43,029 nucleotides of DNA from Muribaculaceae bacterium (GCA_017621225.1 JAGATN010000045.1:1-43029), one strand, 5' to 3'; positions 17,956 to 26,620 are shown, counted from the stretch's first letter. Notes: generated from the sequence alone by a model not told the origin. Made by a program: numbers and translations.

Positions 17956-19733
17956 TACAAAATTCTGGATATCGGAACAAGACGATCTTTGCCACCCTTG
18001 CTACCTACATACAAACCTACCACTTCGTAACCGTTGTCGGTTTCGATGAATGCAGGCGATCCATAATAACCGGGTTCGTTGATTTGCGTCTGCAAGCGTA
18101 TCGTACCCGAAATCACGTCGTCGGTATTTATTTTGTTATTGAAATGATCGAGATGCAGCGATTGCGGCGTGGTAGTGCCCGAATATCCTACCATATGTAT
18201 GTCGGTGCCGCCGGGCAGTCTGTTGCAATTGCTTACGTTGTAAGGTATTCCTTCGCCATCTTCGCCCAGACGATGTATCTTGGCATAGCTGTGGCTCTTT
18301 TCGGAGAACACGCCTATGTCGGCCGTATTTTTGACATCGAGCGAAGTTCCGAACATGTCTTTCCATTTCTTTCTGAACGACTTGTCGATTTCTATGGGCA
18401 ATATCACGTCGGCTCCGTAATTGATGTGGAATTCATTGCTCGAGAATGCAAGAGGCTTGCCGGTACCCTTTTGGCTATAAGCTCTGTAATGTATTATTAT
18501 GTTGCAACCACAGGCCTTGTATTGTGCCAACGTTCTGCGCCAGGGTTCTTCCCAGTTCGAATTAACGGTATATACCCACGGTTCGATGTTCTGACGGTCG
18601 GTAACAAACGTTCCGTCCTCAAGCATGAAGCCCGTTCCGCAAGGTATGTCGCTCATGGATATGCCGGCATCTCTCGACTGGCCATCCTTTTCAACCGTAA
18701 TATTCTGAATCTTCAGCGTGTAGATGTGATCGTAATAGTCTTTCAGATCTTTCGACGTGTTGGTTGAGCCTGATGAAACCAACGGAGTTCCCGATGCATC
18801 GGTAGTCGACGTGCCACTGCCGGTGTTTTCGGCCGTAGTTTGTCCGGCTACGGCAGTCGTGCCCACGCCAAGGTCGGATGCAGTGGTTTGCTCTATGACA
18901 CCCGAATACTTAGGCGAAGCCAGCTCATCTTTCAGCTGATTTATTTCGTTCTTCAAATTCATTGAGCGCGAATTTGCGGCGGCCAGGCGACCCTGCACCT
19001 TCGAGAGCTGCGACTTTATTTCTTCGTTATCGTTGCCGCTCTCGGCGAGTTTCTGCTCAAGAAGTTTCTGCTGCGTTTCAAGATTTTTGCGTTCGGTTTC
19101 ATTCTCATCAAGTCGGCCCTGATATTCCACGAGTTGCATCTGCTGTTCGGCAGCCTGCTTGGCAAGAAGCTCATTCTTTTCGCCGAGCGACCAGTTCCAG
19201 ATGCCGAGGCCGGCTACCGCCAGCACGAGAACTATCGACATAACGGTGATGGCCGTTTTATACGGTCGCAAAGCCTGCTTGCGGAACAAGTTCATACGTT
19301 CCGTCATTCCGATGCTCGAAGTCAAAGCCTGACGACCTTGCGGAACGATGAATCCCATGCGCGGGCCACCCGACGAAAGCTGTATTTCATCGCCCGACTG
19401 CAGGTAGTACGTTCCGGTTATGGGTCGGCCGTTTACGAACGTGGGATTCGACTGCGACAGATGTATGAGCTTCCAGTTGTCGCCGTCGCGCACTATGGCG
19501 GCATGTTTGCGGCTAACGGTTTCACATCCTTCATCAAAACGAACTTGACATGATCCCGCGCGCCCGAGTTCTATTTGATCTACTATTATTTTCTGCGCCT
19601 CACCTGCCTGGTGATACTTACTCGACGTCTTGTGCTCGAGTATGTAGTAAGTACGCGAGGATCCATTGGTAATGGCTCCGATGCCGGCTCCCACCGATCC
19701 GGCAAGAGTACGTTTGTAATTCTGAGTATCCAT
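17955..19733 (-). CDS. FHA / membrane / coiled-coil / degenerate trypsin-like protein
   Basis: 592 aa with no recognised overall family. FHA domain at about residues 48-130 with complete phosphothreonine-binding signatures (ELGR, VSRKHA, TFVNG). One membrane segment at 161-181. A long charged coiled coil runs about 184-272. A Ser/Thr/Gly-rich linker spans 281-328. Residues 336-592 resemble a trypsin-like fold: CGTGFMLEDGTFVTD, ADIGVF, and a final GYYGSPAF then EVVGLYVGS. The presumed catalytic His position is Gln381 and the Ser position is Tyr557, while Asp472 is kept, so peptidase activity is unlikely. The likely topology is FHA inside and coiled coil plus pseudoprotease in the periplasm, passing a phosphorylation state across the membrane. 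It sits between the kinase-FHA gene (36 nt) and the phosphatase (1-nt overlap). Confidence 0.8.
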   Translation of the reverse strand: MDTQNYKRTLAGSVGAGIGAITNGSSRTYYILEHKTSSKYHQAGEAQKIIVDQIELGRAGSCQVRFDEGCETVSRKHAAIVRDGDNWKLIHLSQSNPTFVNGRPITGTYYLQSGDEIQLSSGGPRMGFIVPQGRQALTSSIGMTERMNLFRKQALRPYKTAITVMSIVLVLAVAGLGIWNWSLGEKNELLAKQAAEQQMQLVEYQGRLDENETERKNLETQQKLLEQKLAESGNDNEEIKSQLSKVQGRLAAANSRSMNLKNEINQLKDELASPKYSGVIEQTTASDLGVGTTAVAGQTTAENTGSGTSTTDASGTPLVSSGSTNTSKDLKDYYDHIYTLKIQNITVEKDGQSRDAGISMSDIPCGTGFMLEDGTFVTDRQNIEPWVYTVNSNWEEPWRRTLAQYKACGCNIIIHYRAYSQKGTGKPLAFSSNEFHINYGADVILPIEIDKSFRKKWKDMFGTSLDVKNTADIGVFSEKSHSYAKIHRLGEDGEGIPYNVSNCNRLPGGTDIHMVGYSGTTTPQSLHLDHFNNKINTDDVISGTIRLQTQINEPGYYGSPAFIETDNGYEVVGLYVGSKGGKDRLVPISRIL

Positions 19734-19769
19734 TGTAAGAGGATTTTAAGATTGTTTATTAATTATAGA

Positions 19770-21074
19770 TTATCCATTTTTTTCAAAGCGCAACCGAAAG
19801 TCGCCGATTGCTATTATGTCGCCGTCCGACAGCTTATGGCCCAATTCCGTCACCTGCGTGGAATTGACGAAGGTGCCGTTCGACGAATTCTTCCACATTC
19901 TGTTTGCCTTATCCCACTGCCCGTCTCGTATGGTCCATGACAATCGGCTGTCATCGACCTCGATGCAGCAATGCTTGCGCGAAAGATACGACGAATGGCT
20001 TTCGACAAGGTGCAACGAATTGTCGGCATCACGCCCGATGGTCAGAATATGTCCGGCGCCAAGCATCGCGTCCAGCGGATAGACATTGCCGTATCCTTCA
20101 CCCTGAAGCAACCGCAACGCGCATCCTTTCGGTCTCGACACATCCATGGCCGAATTAAACGCGGGCATGACAGGTTGACGCACGAAATTCGAGCCCGGCA
20201 CCTCGGGCAAACGTTCCAGAACCTCCATCACCGTCCGAACCGACTGGTAACGATCTTTTATGCTCGGTGCAAGGCAACCCGAAAACAGTTCCGCCCAAAC
20301 ATCGCCATACGGCATTCTCAACACGCATGACTTGCTCCACTCGCCGTTTTTGGCCCGTTTCTGATAATCGGGCAGATCTGACAAGCCCTCAAGCTGCCCG
20401 AACGGCAAACGGCCGGTGAGCAATTGATATGTCAGGACGCCAAACGAAAATATGTCGGTGGTGGGGAGCACGGTGGCTTGTCCGCGCGAACGATTCACCT
20501 GCTCGGGAGGCATATATGCATAGGTGCCAAACATCTGTTTCGGACGGCCGAGAATGTTGCGCTCGGTCATTCGGTGATTGCGATCGCCCGCTATCCCGAA
20601 ATCGGTCAAGGCTGCTATGCCGGTCGACTTAAACAGCACGTTTTCAGGCTTTAAGTCTCTATGCACCTTGCCTTGCATATGGAGCGCGTTCAGACCGCAC
20701 AGTATGTCGCGGCAAATCGAAGGCGTGCGCTCCACGGCATTTCCCAATAAGGGGGTCAAGTCGCCGCCGGAGCAAAACTCCATTACTATGAACGGATTGC
20801 CGCCAATCACGCCGAAATCGGATGCCTGAACCAGATTTTCGCAATTGATGCGTCCGGTTTCATACTCCATTTTGAAACGCTTTATGAGAATTTCCCTTAT
20901 GTCGGGATGCACATCCCATAAGCGCAGCAGTTTCAATGCATACACAGTGGAATTATGGTCAGAAACCTTATAGACCTTGCCAAAAGAGCCCTCGCCAAGA
21001 ATTCCGACGACTCTGTAACGGCCTTCTATAACATCTCCGACATTAAATTCGCATCTGTCTATCAGCATTGCCAT
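19770..21074 (-). CDS. Ser/Thr protein kinase fused to an FHA domain
   Basis: 434 aa, soluble. Kinase domain at about residues 18-290: GEGSFGKVY, Lys48 in YALKLL, canonical catalytic loop HRDLKPEN (Asp140), TDFG (Asp158), and GTYAYMPPEQ. A linker follows, then a C-terminal FHA domain at about 340-432 (TIGRDADNS, LSRKHC, SSNGTFVN). The FHA part would bind phosphothreonine on a partner or on the kinase itself. This is the only kinase of the three in the operon with the usual HRD Arg and without a membrane segment. The start overlaps the upstream stop by 1 nt (TGATG); a second in-frame ATG two codons on (21068) is equally possible. Confidence 0.92.
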   Translation of the reverse strand: MAMLIDRCEFNVGDVIEGRYRVVGILGEGSFGKVYKVSDHNSTVYALKLLRLWDVHPDIREILIKRFKMEYETGRINCENLVQASDFGVIGGNPFIVMEFCSGGDLTPLLGNAVERTPSICRDILCGLNALHMQGKVHRDLKPENVLFKSTGIAALTDFGIAGDRNHRMTERNILGRPKQMFGTYAYMPPEQVNRSRGQATVLPTTDIFSFGVLTYQLLTGRLPFGQLEGLSDLPDYQKRAKNGEWSKSCVLRMPYGDVWAELFSGCLAPSIKDRYQSVRTVMEVLERLPEVPGSNFVRQPVMPAFNSAMDVSRPKGCALRLLQGEGYGNVYPLDAMLGAGHILTIGRDADNSLHLVESHSSYLSRKHCCIEVDDSRLSWTIRDGQWDKANRMWKNSSNGTFVNSTQVTELGHKLSDGDIIAIGDFRLRFEKNG

Positions 21075-21775
21075 CAGTCCTTAGGAGCATTAAATTTAAA
21101 TCGTCGGTCGCCAAGAACTATCACGTCGCCGTCATGAAGCTCGATCGGAGAGTTTACCTGAATGTAGGTAGTACCCAAATCGCTACGATTGTCAATGAAC
21201 CACTTGTCGCCGTTTCGGCTTATGAGCGCCTGTTCTCTCGACGTTATGGTCATATTGCCTTTATCGGTATTGGCTCGATTCAATATCACGTTTTCCTGTA
21301 CGAATGCGAGTTCTACGGGTTCGAATGTTTCTTCTTCCTCCGGGAGCATGACGAGCTTGAATCCGCTCTGCTTATGATTGGCGCCCTTCATGTTGGGGCG
21401 TATGGTCAAACGCTGACGAGGTGCTCCGCAATTGGGGCATTTCGACGAATTGGGAAGCATCGGATATCCGCACGAAGTGCAATTGTCGGCACCACTCGTA
21501 GCGGCCGGATTGCCCGATTCGGCATGCATGTTCGGTATGTTTACCACCGTGGGCTTGGGCTCATGAGCGCACCCCGGCACATTCAGTACCGTGGGTCGCG
21601 GCTCTCTCGAATCGAATCGTTCGGTGGGCTTGGGAACGGATTGGTCATAAGCGGGCTGCGCCATGCCTACATTCGGCTGATACTGTGGTCTGTTAGCCGA
21701 GGCGAGAGGATTGCCGCATTTCACGCATATGGCACTTTCATCCGCATTTACCCATCCGCAATTATTGCATCTCAT
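21074..21775 (-). CDS. Double zinc-ribbon protein with C-terminal FHA domain
   Basis: 233 aa, soluble. Two zinc-ribbon halves: CNNC (3-6) with CVKC (17-20), and CTSC (99-102) with CPNC (113-116). Between them lies a low-complexity stretch containing two near repeats, PRPTVLNVP and PKPTVVNIP (Thr62, Thr76), which look like possible kinase target sites. The C-terminal ~90 residues form an FHA-like domain (LNRANTDKGN, TSREQALI, LGTTYIQVN, GDVIVLGDRRFKF); the usual His after SR is Gln here, so binding may be altered. This resembles FHA adaptor proteins that are phosphorylated by a neighbouring kinase. No enzymatic domain is seen. Gap of 23 nt to the upstream gene. Confidence 0.85.
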   Translation of the reverse strand: MRCNNCGWVNADESAICVKCGNPLASANRPQYQPNVGMAQPAYDQSVPKPTERFDSREPRPTVLNVPGCAHEPKPTVVNIPNMHAESGNPAATSGADNCTSCGYPMLPNSSKCPNCGAPRQRLTIRPNMKGANHKQSGFKLVMLPEEEETFEPVELAFVQENVILNRANTDKGNMTITSREQALISRNGDKWFIDNRSDLGTTYIQVNSPIELHDGDVIVLGDRRFKFNAPKD

Positions 21776-21798
21776 AACAATACGTTTTTAGAGGTTGT

Positions 21799-22680
21799 TT
21801 AATCATAAAGTTGACAAATGGTAATTGGTATTTGGATTGCGCCACTTGGACTTTTCAAAATAAATGAATACACGCGGCAATTGCTCTTAACGTCAGGAGC
21901 ATTTTTCAACGAGCCTTTTTCTTTAGGCACATCCACCTCCACTATTATAGAAGTATCGGCCCTGCGGAAGTTTACCCAATTGGGCTTGATTCTTTCGTCT
22001 ATTTCATATTGATCTTTTACGGTGCCCGAAATGTCGATGGTGCCGTAGTCTCTGATTTCGTTCTTATTGGTAAGTACAACGGGAACTTCATCTTTATACA
22101 TAGCCACGCACTTTTTGTTTTTATTGAAATACAACAAATTGTAATTCACATCAAGCGTTTCAGTTATGCCATCCTGCTTTACGGTGATATATTTCGTCAC
22201 ATCGCCCGAATTCCGCACCGAAATCACGCCTTGACGAGGTGAAAACGATTCGTTAGGCAACACCGCAACTCCAATGGTCGTCTTATCTTCAACATTGGAA
22301 GCCACCTTAATCCAATCGGGGGTCTGGGCTACATCCCAATCGTTGGGTTCGCTCTCAACTATGACGTTTGTGTTTCCGCCATCGGCCCGGAAGTCAAGGG
22401 TATCCCTATTGAACGACAGCGAGGCGGGGCGCATTTCTTCTTGTGCCTTTTTACTTTTTTTCAATGCTTTGTTACATTGGGTTATGCTCTGCTTGCACTT
22501 TGCGGCAAGACCCGGATCGCATTCCATGGCATTTTTAAACTCGGTTATGGCCTGCTCATATTTTCCGGCTTTCATGTATTTTTGTCCCTGCTTGTACATG
22601 GCCGCACATTGTCCGAATGCATCGGCAGCCGAAATAAGAACTATTATGAACGTTACAATTAATGATTTTGATATTTTCAT
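21799..22680 (-). CDS. Secreted TPR and BACON-domain protein
   Basis: 293 aa. A signal peptide (hydrophobic core IVTFIIVLISAADAFG) is followed by a TPR-like helical pair (CAAMYKQGQKYMKAGKYEQAI) up to about residue 80. Next comes a BACON-type beta-sandwich of about residues 88-172 (SLSFNRDTLDF, TPDWIKVAS, RQGVISVRNSG, ITVKQDG). The C-terminal ~110 residues look like a further all-beta domain (IRDYGTIDISGTV). BACON domains occur in Bacteroidota surface and periplasmic proteins and are thought to bind carbohydrate or protein. No lipobox is visible (Cys25 is preceded by GQ), so it is probably periplasmic. It is the only exported gene of the operon, 18 nt from the upstream kinase, and could be the partner of the kinase C-termini. 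Confidence 0.8.
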   Translation of the reverse strand: MKISKSLIVTFIIVLISAADAFGQCAAMYKQGQKYMKAGKYEQAITEFKNAMECDPGLAAKCKQSITQCNKALKKSKKAQEEMRPASLSFNRDTLDFRADGGNTNVIVESEPNDWDVAQTPDWIKVASNVEDKTTIGVAVLPNESFSPRQGVISVRNSGDVTKYITVKQDGITETLDVNYNLLYFNKNKKCVAMYKDEVPVVLTNKNEIRDYGTIDISGTVKDQYEIDERIKPNWVNFRRADTSIIVEVDVPKEKGSLKNAPDVKSNCRVYSFILKSPSGAIQIPITICQLYD

Positions 22681-22698
22681 TTCATATATTGTTTAAGG

Positions 22699-24138
22699 TT
22701 ATTCAACGTTTTCATCAGGTAAGTTAAGCAGCTTGCCTATTTCTTTTGCACGAATATCGTATTCCTCATCCTCATACGTTTCAAACAGCTCATTTAGCTG
22801 ATTTCTAAGTTTCACGAGCGAGTCGGCAACGGCATTCTTGTAAGCCGTGACCGAATTGTTAAATTTAGGCGAAAATTCGCTTTCATTCTTTTTCAAATCC
22901 ACGAAATCATTATAAACCGATATGTAACAGCTATCAGCCTTCTTGTCTATATTGTTTCTCAGGCACATTACCATATCGGCAGTCTCTTTTTGCGCTATTA
23001 TCCTATCCAATCGGCCCTGATACAGCGAGTCGGCATATGCCGGCACAACGGCTTCGATCAATTCTTCGTCAGCGGCGCCATCACTGGTCTTGGTAAGCGC
23101 GGCCACCAATGCCACTATCGCAATCACCGCTACGGCGATAACACCGTAAAGCAGCGGCTTTTTGTCTTTGACGTTTTCGAATATGCCTTTTATCTGTTCG
23201 CCAACGCCCGCGCCGGCAGCGGCTTTCGATCCGTTCAAGCCTTTTTCAGCGCCCTCGCCTTTCGACGACGCTATGCCGTCGGGATTCAAGGTCGACACCA
23301 ACGGATTTATCTTCGACGAACGCCGATTTGCAGCTTCGGCCAACTGTCTTGCCGTCGGACGATCCCACGGCTCCTTGGCCAGACACATATATATCAATTG
23401 CTTTAGGTCGTCGGAATAGTCACCCTCAAGCGTTGGTATTTCCGCTCCGTTTTTTTGATGTGCGCCGCCATTTTCGCCAAACGGCAACCATCCGGCCAAT
23501 GCTTCGAACATCATGGCTCCGAGCGACCACACGTCGCTGGCCATAATGGGCAACGGCGACTTACCATAACGCTCAGGACCCATGTATGCCAACGTGCCGC
23601 CCGACGTGCCGGCAGCATCGTCCGACGCATTTTTCCGCATCGTGCTGCGCGCGCGTGCGCTGATGCCGAAGTCGGTTATCATATAATGGCCCTCGTCACT
23701 GATAAGAATGTTGTCGGGCTTTATGTCCTGATGTATTACGGGCGGATTCTTGGCGTGCAGATAGGCCAGTCCGTCGGCCACGTCGTGAAGCATTTGCCAC
23801 GCTTCATCCTCGGTAGGACGCGCATTGTCGCTCAAATATTTGAAAGCGGAGCCGTTCTTGCAATACGGCAAAATCAAATAAGGCATGCGTTCCCAGCAAT
23901 CGTAATGAGTGGGATGAAGCAGATTGGTGTGATTCATGTCAAACACCATTGCAAACTCTTGCGAGAACAATGCCACACCTTCTTCATCGAGGCCGCCTTG
24001 GGCCGACGCAAATATTTTTATGGCAACCTTGACATTGGTCAGATTGTCGGTTGCAAGCCATACCTCCGAAAAGCCGCCTTTGCCAAGCAATTTGTCAAGA
24101 ACGTATCGATCGGCTATTATTTGTCCGGGTTGAATCAT
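22699..24138 (-). CDS. Membrane-anchored Ser/Thr protein kinase, first gene of the operon
   Basis: 479 aa. Cytosolic kinase domain at about residues 11-268: GKGGFSEVW, Lys41 in VAIKIF, catalytic loop HQDIKPDN (Asp138, Gln where Arg is usual), TDFG (Asp156), and GGTLAYMGPE. A Gly/Ala/Ser-rich linker is followed by one membrane segment (about 329-349). The ~130-residue C-terminal part is predicted periplasmic and helical (DSLYQGRLDRIIAQKE, LRNQLNELFETYEDE), with no recognised family. The start at MIQPGQIIADRYVL places the kinase fold at the N-terminus as in the other two; a longer in-frame start at 24198 adds residues unlike the paralogues and is rejected. An upstream promoter box supports transcription from here. 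Confidence 0.92.
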   Translation of the reverse strand: MIQPGQIIADRYVLDKLLGKGGFSEVWLATDNLTNVKVAIKIFASAQGGLDEEGVALFSQEFAMVFDMNHTNLLHPTHYDCWERMPYLILPYCKNGSAFKYLSDNARPTEDEAWQMLHDVADGLAYLHAKNPPVIHQDIKPDNILISDEGHYMITDFGISARARSTMRKNASDDAAGTSGGTLAYMGPERYGKSPLPIMASDVWSLGAMMFEALAGWLPFGENGGAHQKNGAEIPTLEGDYSDDLKQLIYMCLAKEPWDRPTARQLAEAANRRSSKINPLVSTLNPDGIASSKGEGAEKGLNGSKAAAGAGVGEQIKGIFENVKDKKPLLYGVIAVAVIAIVALVAALTKTSDGAADEELIEAVVPAYADSLYQGRLDRIIAQKETADMVMCLRNNIDKKADSCYISVYNDFVDLKKNESEFSPKFNNSVTAYKNAVADSLVKLRNQLNELFETYEDEEYDIRAKEIGKLLNLPDENVE

Positions 24139-24219
24139 ATTTTCAAAACAAAATTTTTTTCCTTTAGCACGTGATAATAATACTGAAACAATGCACAATC
24201 ACATCACTTTCAATAATTG

Positions 24220-24227
24220 CAAAAATA
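24220..24227 (-). promoter_or_regulatory. Putative -7 box of the kinase/FHA/phosphatase operon
   Basis: On the minus strand TATTTTTG matches TAnnTTTG, about 80 nt before the ATG at 24138. No clear -33 TTTG is present at 19-21 nt, so the promoter may be weak or activator-dependent. Confidence 0.4.
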
Positions 24228-24382
24228 ATGAAACCATATGAAAAAATTGTAAAATTAACATTTTTTAATCCGATGTGACGCTTCACTCCACGTTTGAGTG
24301 ACAATGGAATATGACCCGTTACGGCAAATCGAGCCGCAACGCGAACGCTCGAATGAATGCGAGGCGGGCGATTTTAAAAAAA

Positions 24383-24414
24383 TTTGTATAAGTGAATGGA
24401 TATGTTTACTTTTG
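24383..24414 (+). promoter_or_regulatory. Consensus Bacteroidota promoter for transketolase
   Basis: TTTG (24383-24386), a 20-nt spacer, then TACTTTTG (24407-24414). Both boxes and the spacing agree with the -33/-7 consensus of the Bacteroidota primary sigma factor. Predicted transcription start is near 24421, about 36 nt before the ATG at 24457. Confidence 0.8.
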
Positions 24415-24456
24415 CAATAATATAGAAAATATGTAAAACTAACATAACTACTGTCT

Positions 24457-26490
24457 ATGGATAAGAAACTTATGGATTCTGCAGCCGACAACATCAGAGT
24501 GCTGGCAGCATCGATGGTCGAAAAAGCCAAGTCCGGACACCCGGGGGGAGCCATGGGTGGAGCCGATTTCATAAACGTGCTCTATTCAAACTTCCTTGTA
24601 ACCGACCCTGACGATCCGAATTGGATTGCCCGCGACCGCTTCTTCCTCGATCCCGGCCACATGTCGCCCATGCTGTACGCCACTCTGGCCCTGTATGGAA
24701 AATACACCGTCGAGGAGTTGCAACAATTCCGCCAATGGGGCAGCGTGACGCCCGGACACCCCGAGCTCGACCCCGAACGCGGCGTGGAAAACACTTCCGG
24801 TCCGCTCGGTCAAGGACACACGATGGCCGTAGGGTGCGCGATAGCCGAACGCTTCTTGCAAGCGCGCTTCGGCGACACCGTAGCCCATAAGACCTACGCT
24901 TTCATATCCGACGGAGGCATACAGGAAGAAATTTCGCAAGGTGCCGGACGTATAGCCGGATTCCTCGGCCTCAGCAACCTGATAATGTTCTACGACAGCA
25001 ACAAGGTGCAGCTCTCAACCGACGTCGACGCGGTCGACACCGAGGACTACGCCGCCAAATATCGTGCCTGGCATTGGAACGTGATTGAAATAGACGGCAC
25101 CGACCCGCTGGCCATCGCCGAGGCTATCGCACGCGCGAATGCCGAAACCGAAAAACCGACGCTCATAATCGGTCACACGATAATGGGTCGCGGGTGCGTG
25201 ACCGCCGACGGAACTAACTTCGAAGGCAAGTGCAGCACGCACGGACAACCGTTAAGCAAATCGGGTGCCGACTACGCCAAGACGATGGAAAACCTCGGAG
25301 CCGATCCTCAGAACCCCTGGGTGATACGCGAAGAAGTGAAAAAGCTCTACGACGAACGCCAACAGGCGTTGAAAGCCATCGTAAAGGAGCGCCGCGAAAA
25401 AGAAGCCGAATGGGCAAAGGCAAATCCCGAAAAGGCAACCGAGCTGGCTCGCTACATTGCAGGCGAACTGCCCGAAATAGACTACGCCGCCATAACTCAT
25501 AAGGCCGGGAGCGCCACGCGCACTGCCTCGGCCAACGTTCTGGCCGTTCTGGCCAAGAAAGTCGGCAACATGATAGTATCGTCGGCCGACCTTGCCAATT
25601 CAGACAAGACCGACGCATTCCTGAAAAACTGCGCCGGAGCGTTCAAGCGCGGCGACTTCAGCGGAGCGTTCCTGCACGCCGGAGTGTCAGAGCTCACCAT
25701 GGCCGCCATAATGAACGGCATAGCGCTCCACGGAGCCACGATAGCGGCGTGCGGCACATTCTTCGTATTCTCCGACTACATGAAGCCAGCAGTGCGCATG
25801 GCCGCGCTGATGGAGCTCCCCGTGAAATACATTTGGACTCACGACGCATTCCGCGTGGGCGAGGACGGACCTACCCATGAACCGATCGAGCAAGAAGCCC
25901 AGATACGCCTCATGGAGCAAGTGCACAACTTCTCAGGAAAGCGTTCGGTTCTCGTTCTGCGTCCGGCCGACAGCGCCGAAACTGCCGTAGCATGGCAGAT
26001 GGCGATGGAGAACACCTCGACGCCCACGGCCCTCATATTGTCGCGCCAGGACATACCCGATCTGCCCTCCGCTACCGGCGACCGCTTCGCCGAAGCCGAA
26101 AGCACGCATCGCGGCGGCTACGTGGTGATGGATGCTCCGGGTGCGCTCGTGACTCTCGTGGCCAACGGCTCGGAAGTATCGCTTCTCTGCGAGGTGGCAA
26201 CGCTGCTCGACGCCGAAAACATACCGGCTCGCGTGGTGTCGCTCCCGTCGATAGGCTTGTTTGAAGACCAGGACGAAGAATACCGCTTGAGCGTCATACC
26301 GTCGGGAATGCCCACCTTCGGCCTCACGGCAGGGCTTCCTTCGACGCTTGCCTCTGTGGTAGGACCCGCCGGACGCGTTTACGGAATGGAACGCTTCGGA
26401 GCATCGGCACCCTACAAAGTGCTCGACGAAAAATTCGGTTACACGGCAGCTGCCGTGCTCAACGAGGTGAAAGCCTACATCGGAGCCTGA
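24457..26490 (+). CDS. tkt: Transketolase
   Basis: 677 aa. Thiamine-diphosphate enzyme of the non-oxidative pentose phosphate pathway; it moves two-carbon ketol units between sugar phosphates. The N-terminal domain has SGHPGGAMGGAD, TPGHPE, GPLGQGH and the TPP/metal motif ISDGGIQEEISQGA with YDSNKVQ (a variant of GDG). The pyrimidine domain has HAGVSELTMAAIMNG, and WTHDAFRVGEDGPTHEPIEQ is the transketolase substrate-binding stretch. A C-terminal domain follows (ALILSRQDIP to the end). Full length and all motifs present. Single gene with its own strong promoter and a strong terminator. Confidence 0.96.
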   Translation: MDKKLMDSAADNIRVLAASMVEKAKSGHPGGAMGGADFINVLYSNFLVTDPDDPNWIARDRFFLDPGHMSPMLYATLALYGKYTVEELQQFRQWGSVTPGHPELDPERGVENTSGPLGQGHTMAVGCAIAERFLQARFGDTVAHKTYAFISDGGIQEEISQGAGRIAGFLGLSNLIMFYDSNKVQLSTDVDAVDTEDYAAKYRAWHWNVIEIDGTDPLAIAEAIARANAETEKPTLIIGHTIMGRGCVTADGTNFEGKCSTHGQPLSKSGADYAKTMENLGADPQNPWVIREEVKKLYDERQQALKAIVKERREKEAEWAKANPEKATELARYIAGELPEIDYAAITHKAGSATRTASANVLAVLAKKVGNMIVSSADLANSDKTDAFLKNCAGAFKRGDFSGAFLHAGVSELTMAAIMNGIALHGATIAACGTFFVFSDYMKPAVRMAALMELPVKYIWTHDAFRVGEDGPTHEPIEQEAQIRLMEQVHNFSGKRSVLVLRPADSAETAVAWQMAMENTSTPTALILSRQDIPDLPSATGDRFAEAESTHRGGYVVMDAPGALVTLVANGSEVSLLCEVATLLDAENIPARVVSLPSIGLFEDQDEEYRLSVIPSGMPTFGLTAGLPSTLASVVGPAGRVYGMERFGASAPYKVLDEKFGYTAAAVLNEVKAYIGA

Positions 26491-26518
26491 CTAAAGGCTA
26501 ATCGATAGCCCCAATATA

Positions 26519-26570
26519 CAGTCAGGGCCTGAACGCCACGCATGGTGGCATTCAGGCCCTGACTGATTTT
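26519..26570 (+). terminator. Intrinsic terminator after transketolase
   Basis: A 21-bp stem (26519-26539 with 26545-26565, one mismatch) has a 5-nt loop and is followed by ATTTT. It starts 28 nt after the stop codon. Confidence 0.85.
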
Positions 26571-26620
26571 GTGCCGACCGGCAAACATGCCGACGGCATT
26601 CCGTAAAGCAATAAAATCAA

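Larger units (their letters stand above)
24139..24456. other. Divergent promoter region, kinase operon / transketolase
   Basis: About 320 nt, very A/T-rich near the kinase gene. It holds the kinase -7 box, the transketolase promoter, and an imperfect 9-bp hairpin (24317-24325 with 24333-24341) of unknown meaning. No coding sequence recognised. Confidence 0.6.

Noticed and set aside
15383-24138. Type VI secretion regulatory cluster (PpkA/PppA/Fha type)
   Set aside because: No structural or effector gene of a type VI system is present on either side within the window, and the extra BACON and pseudoprotease parts do not belong to that set.
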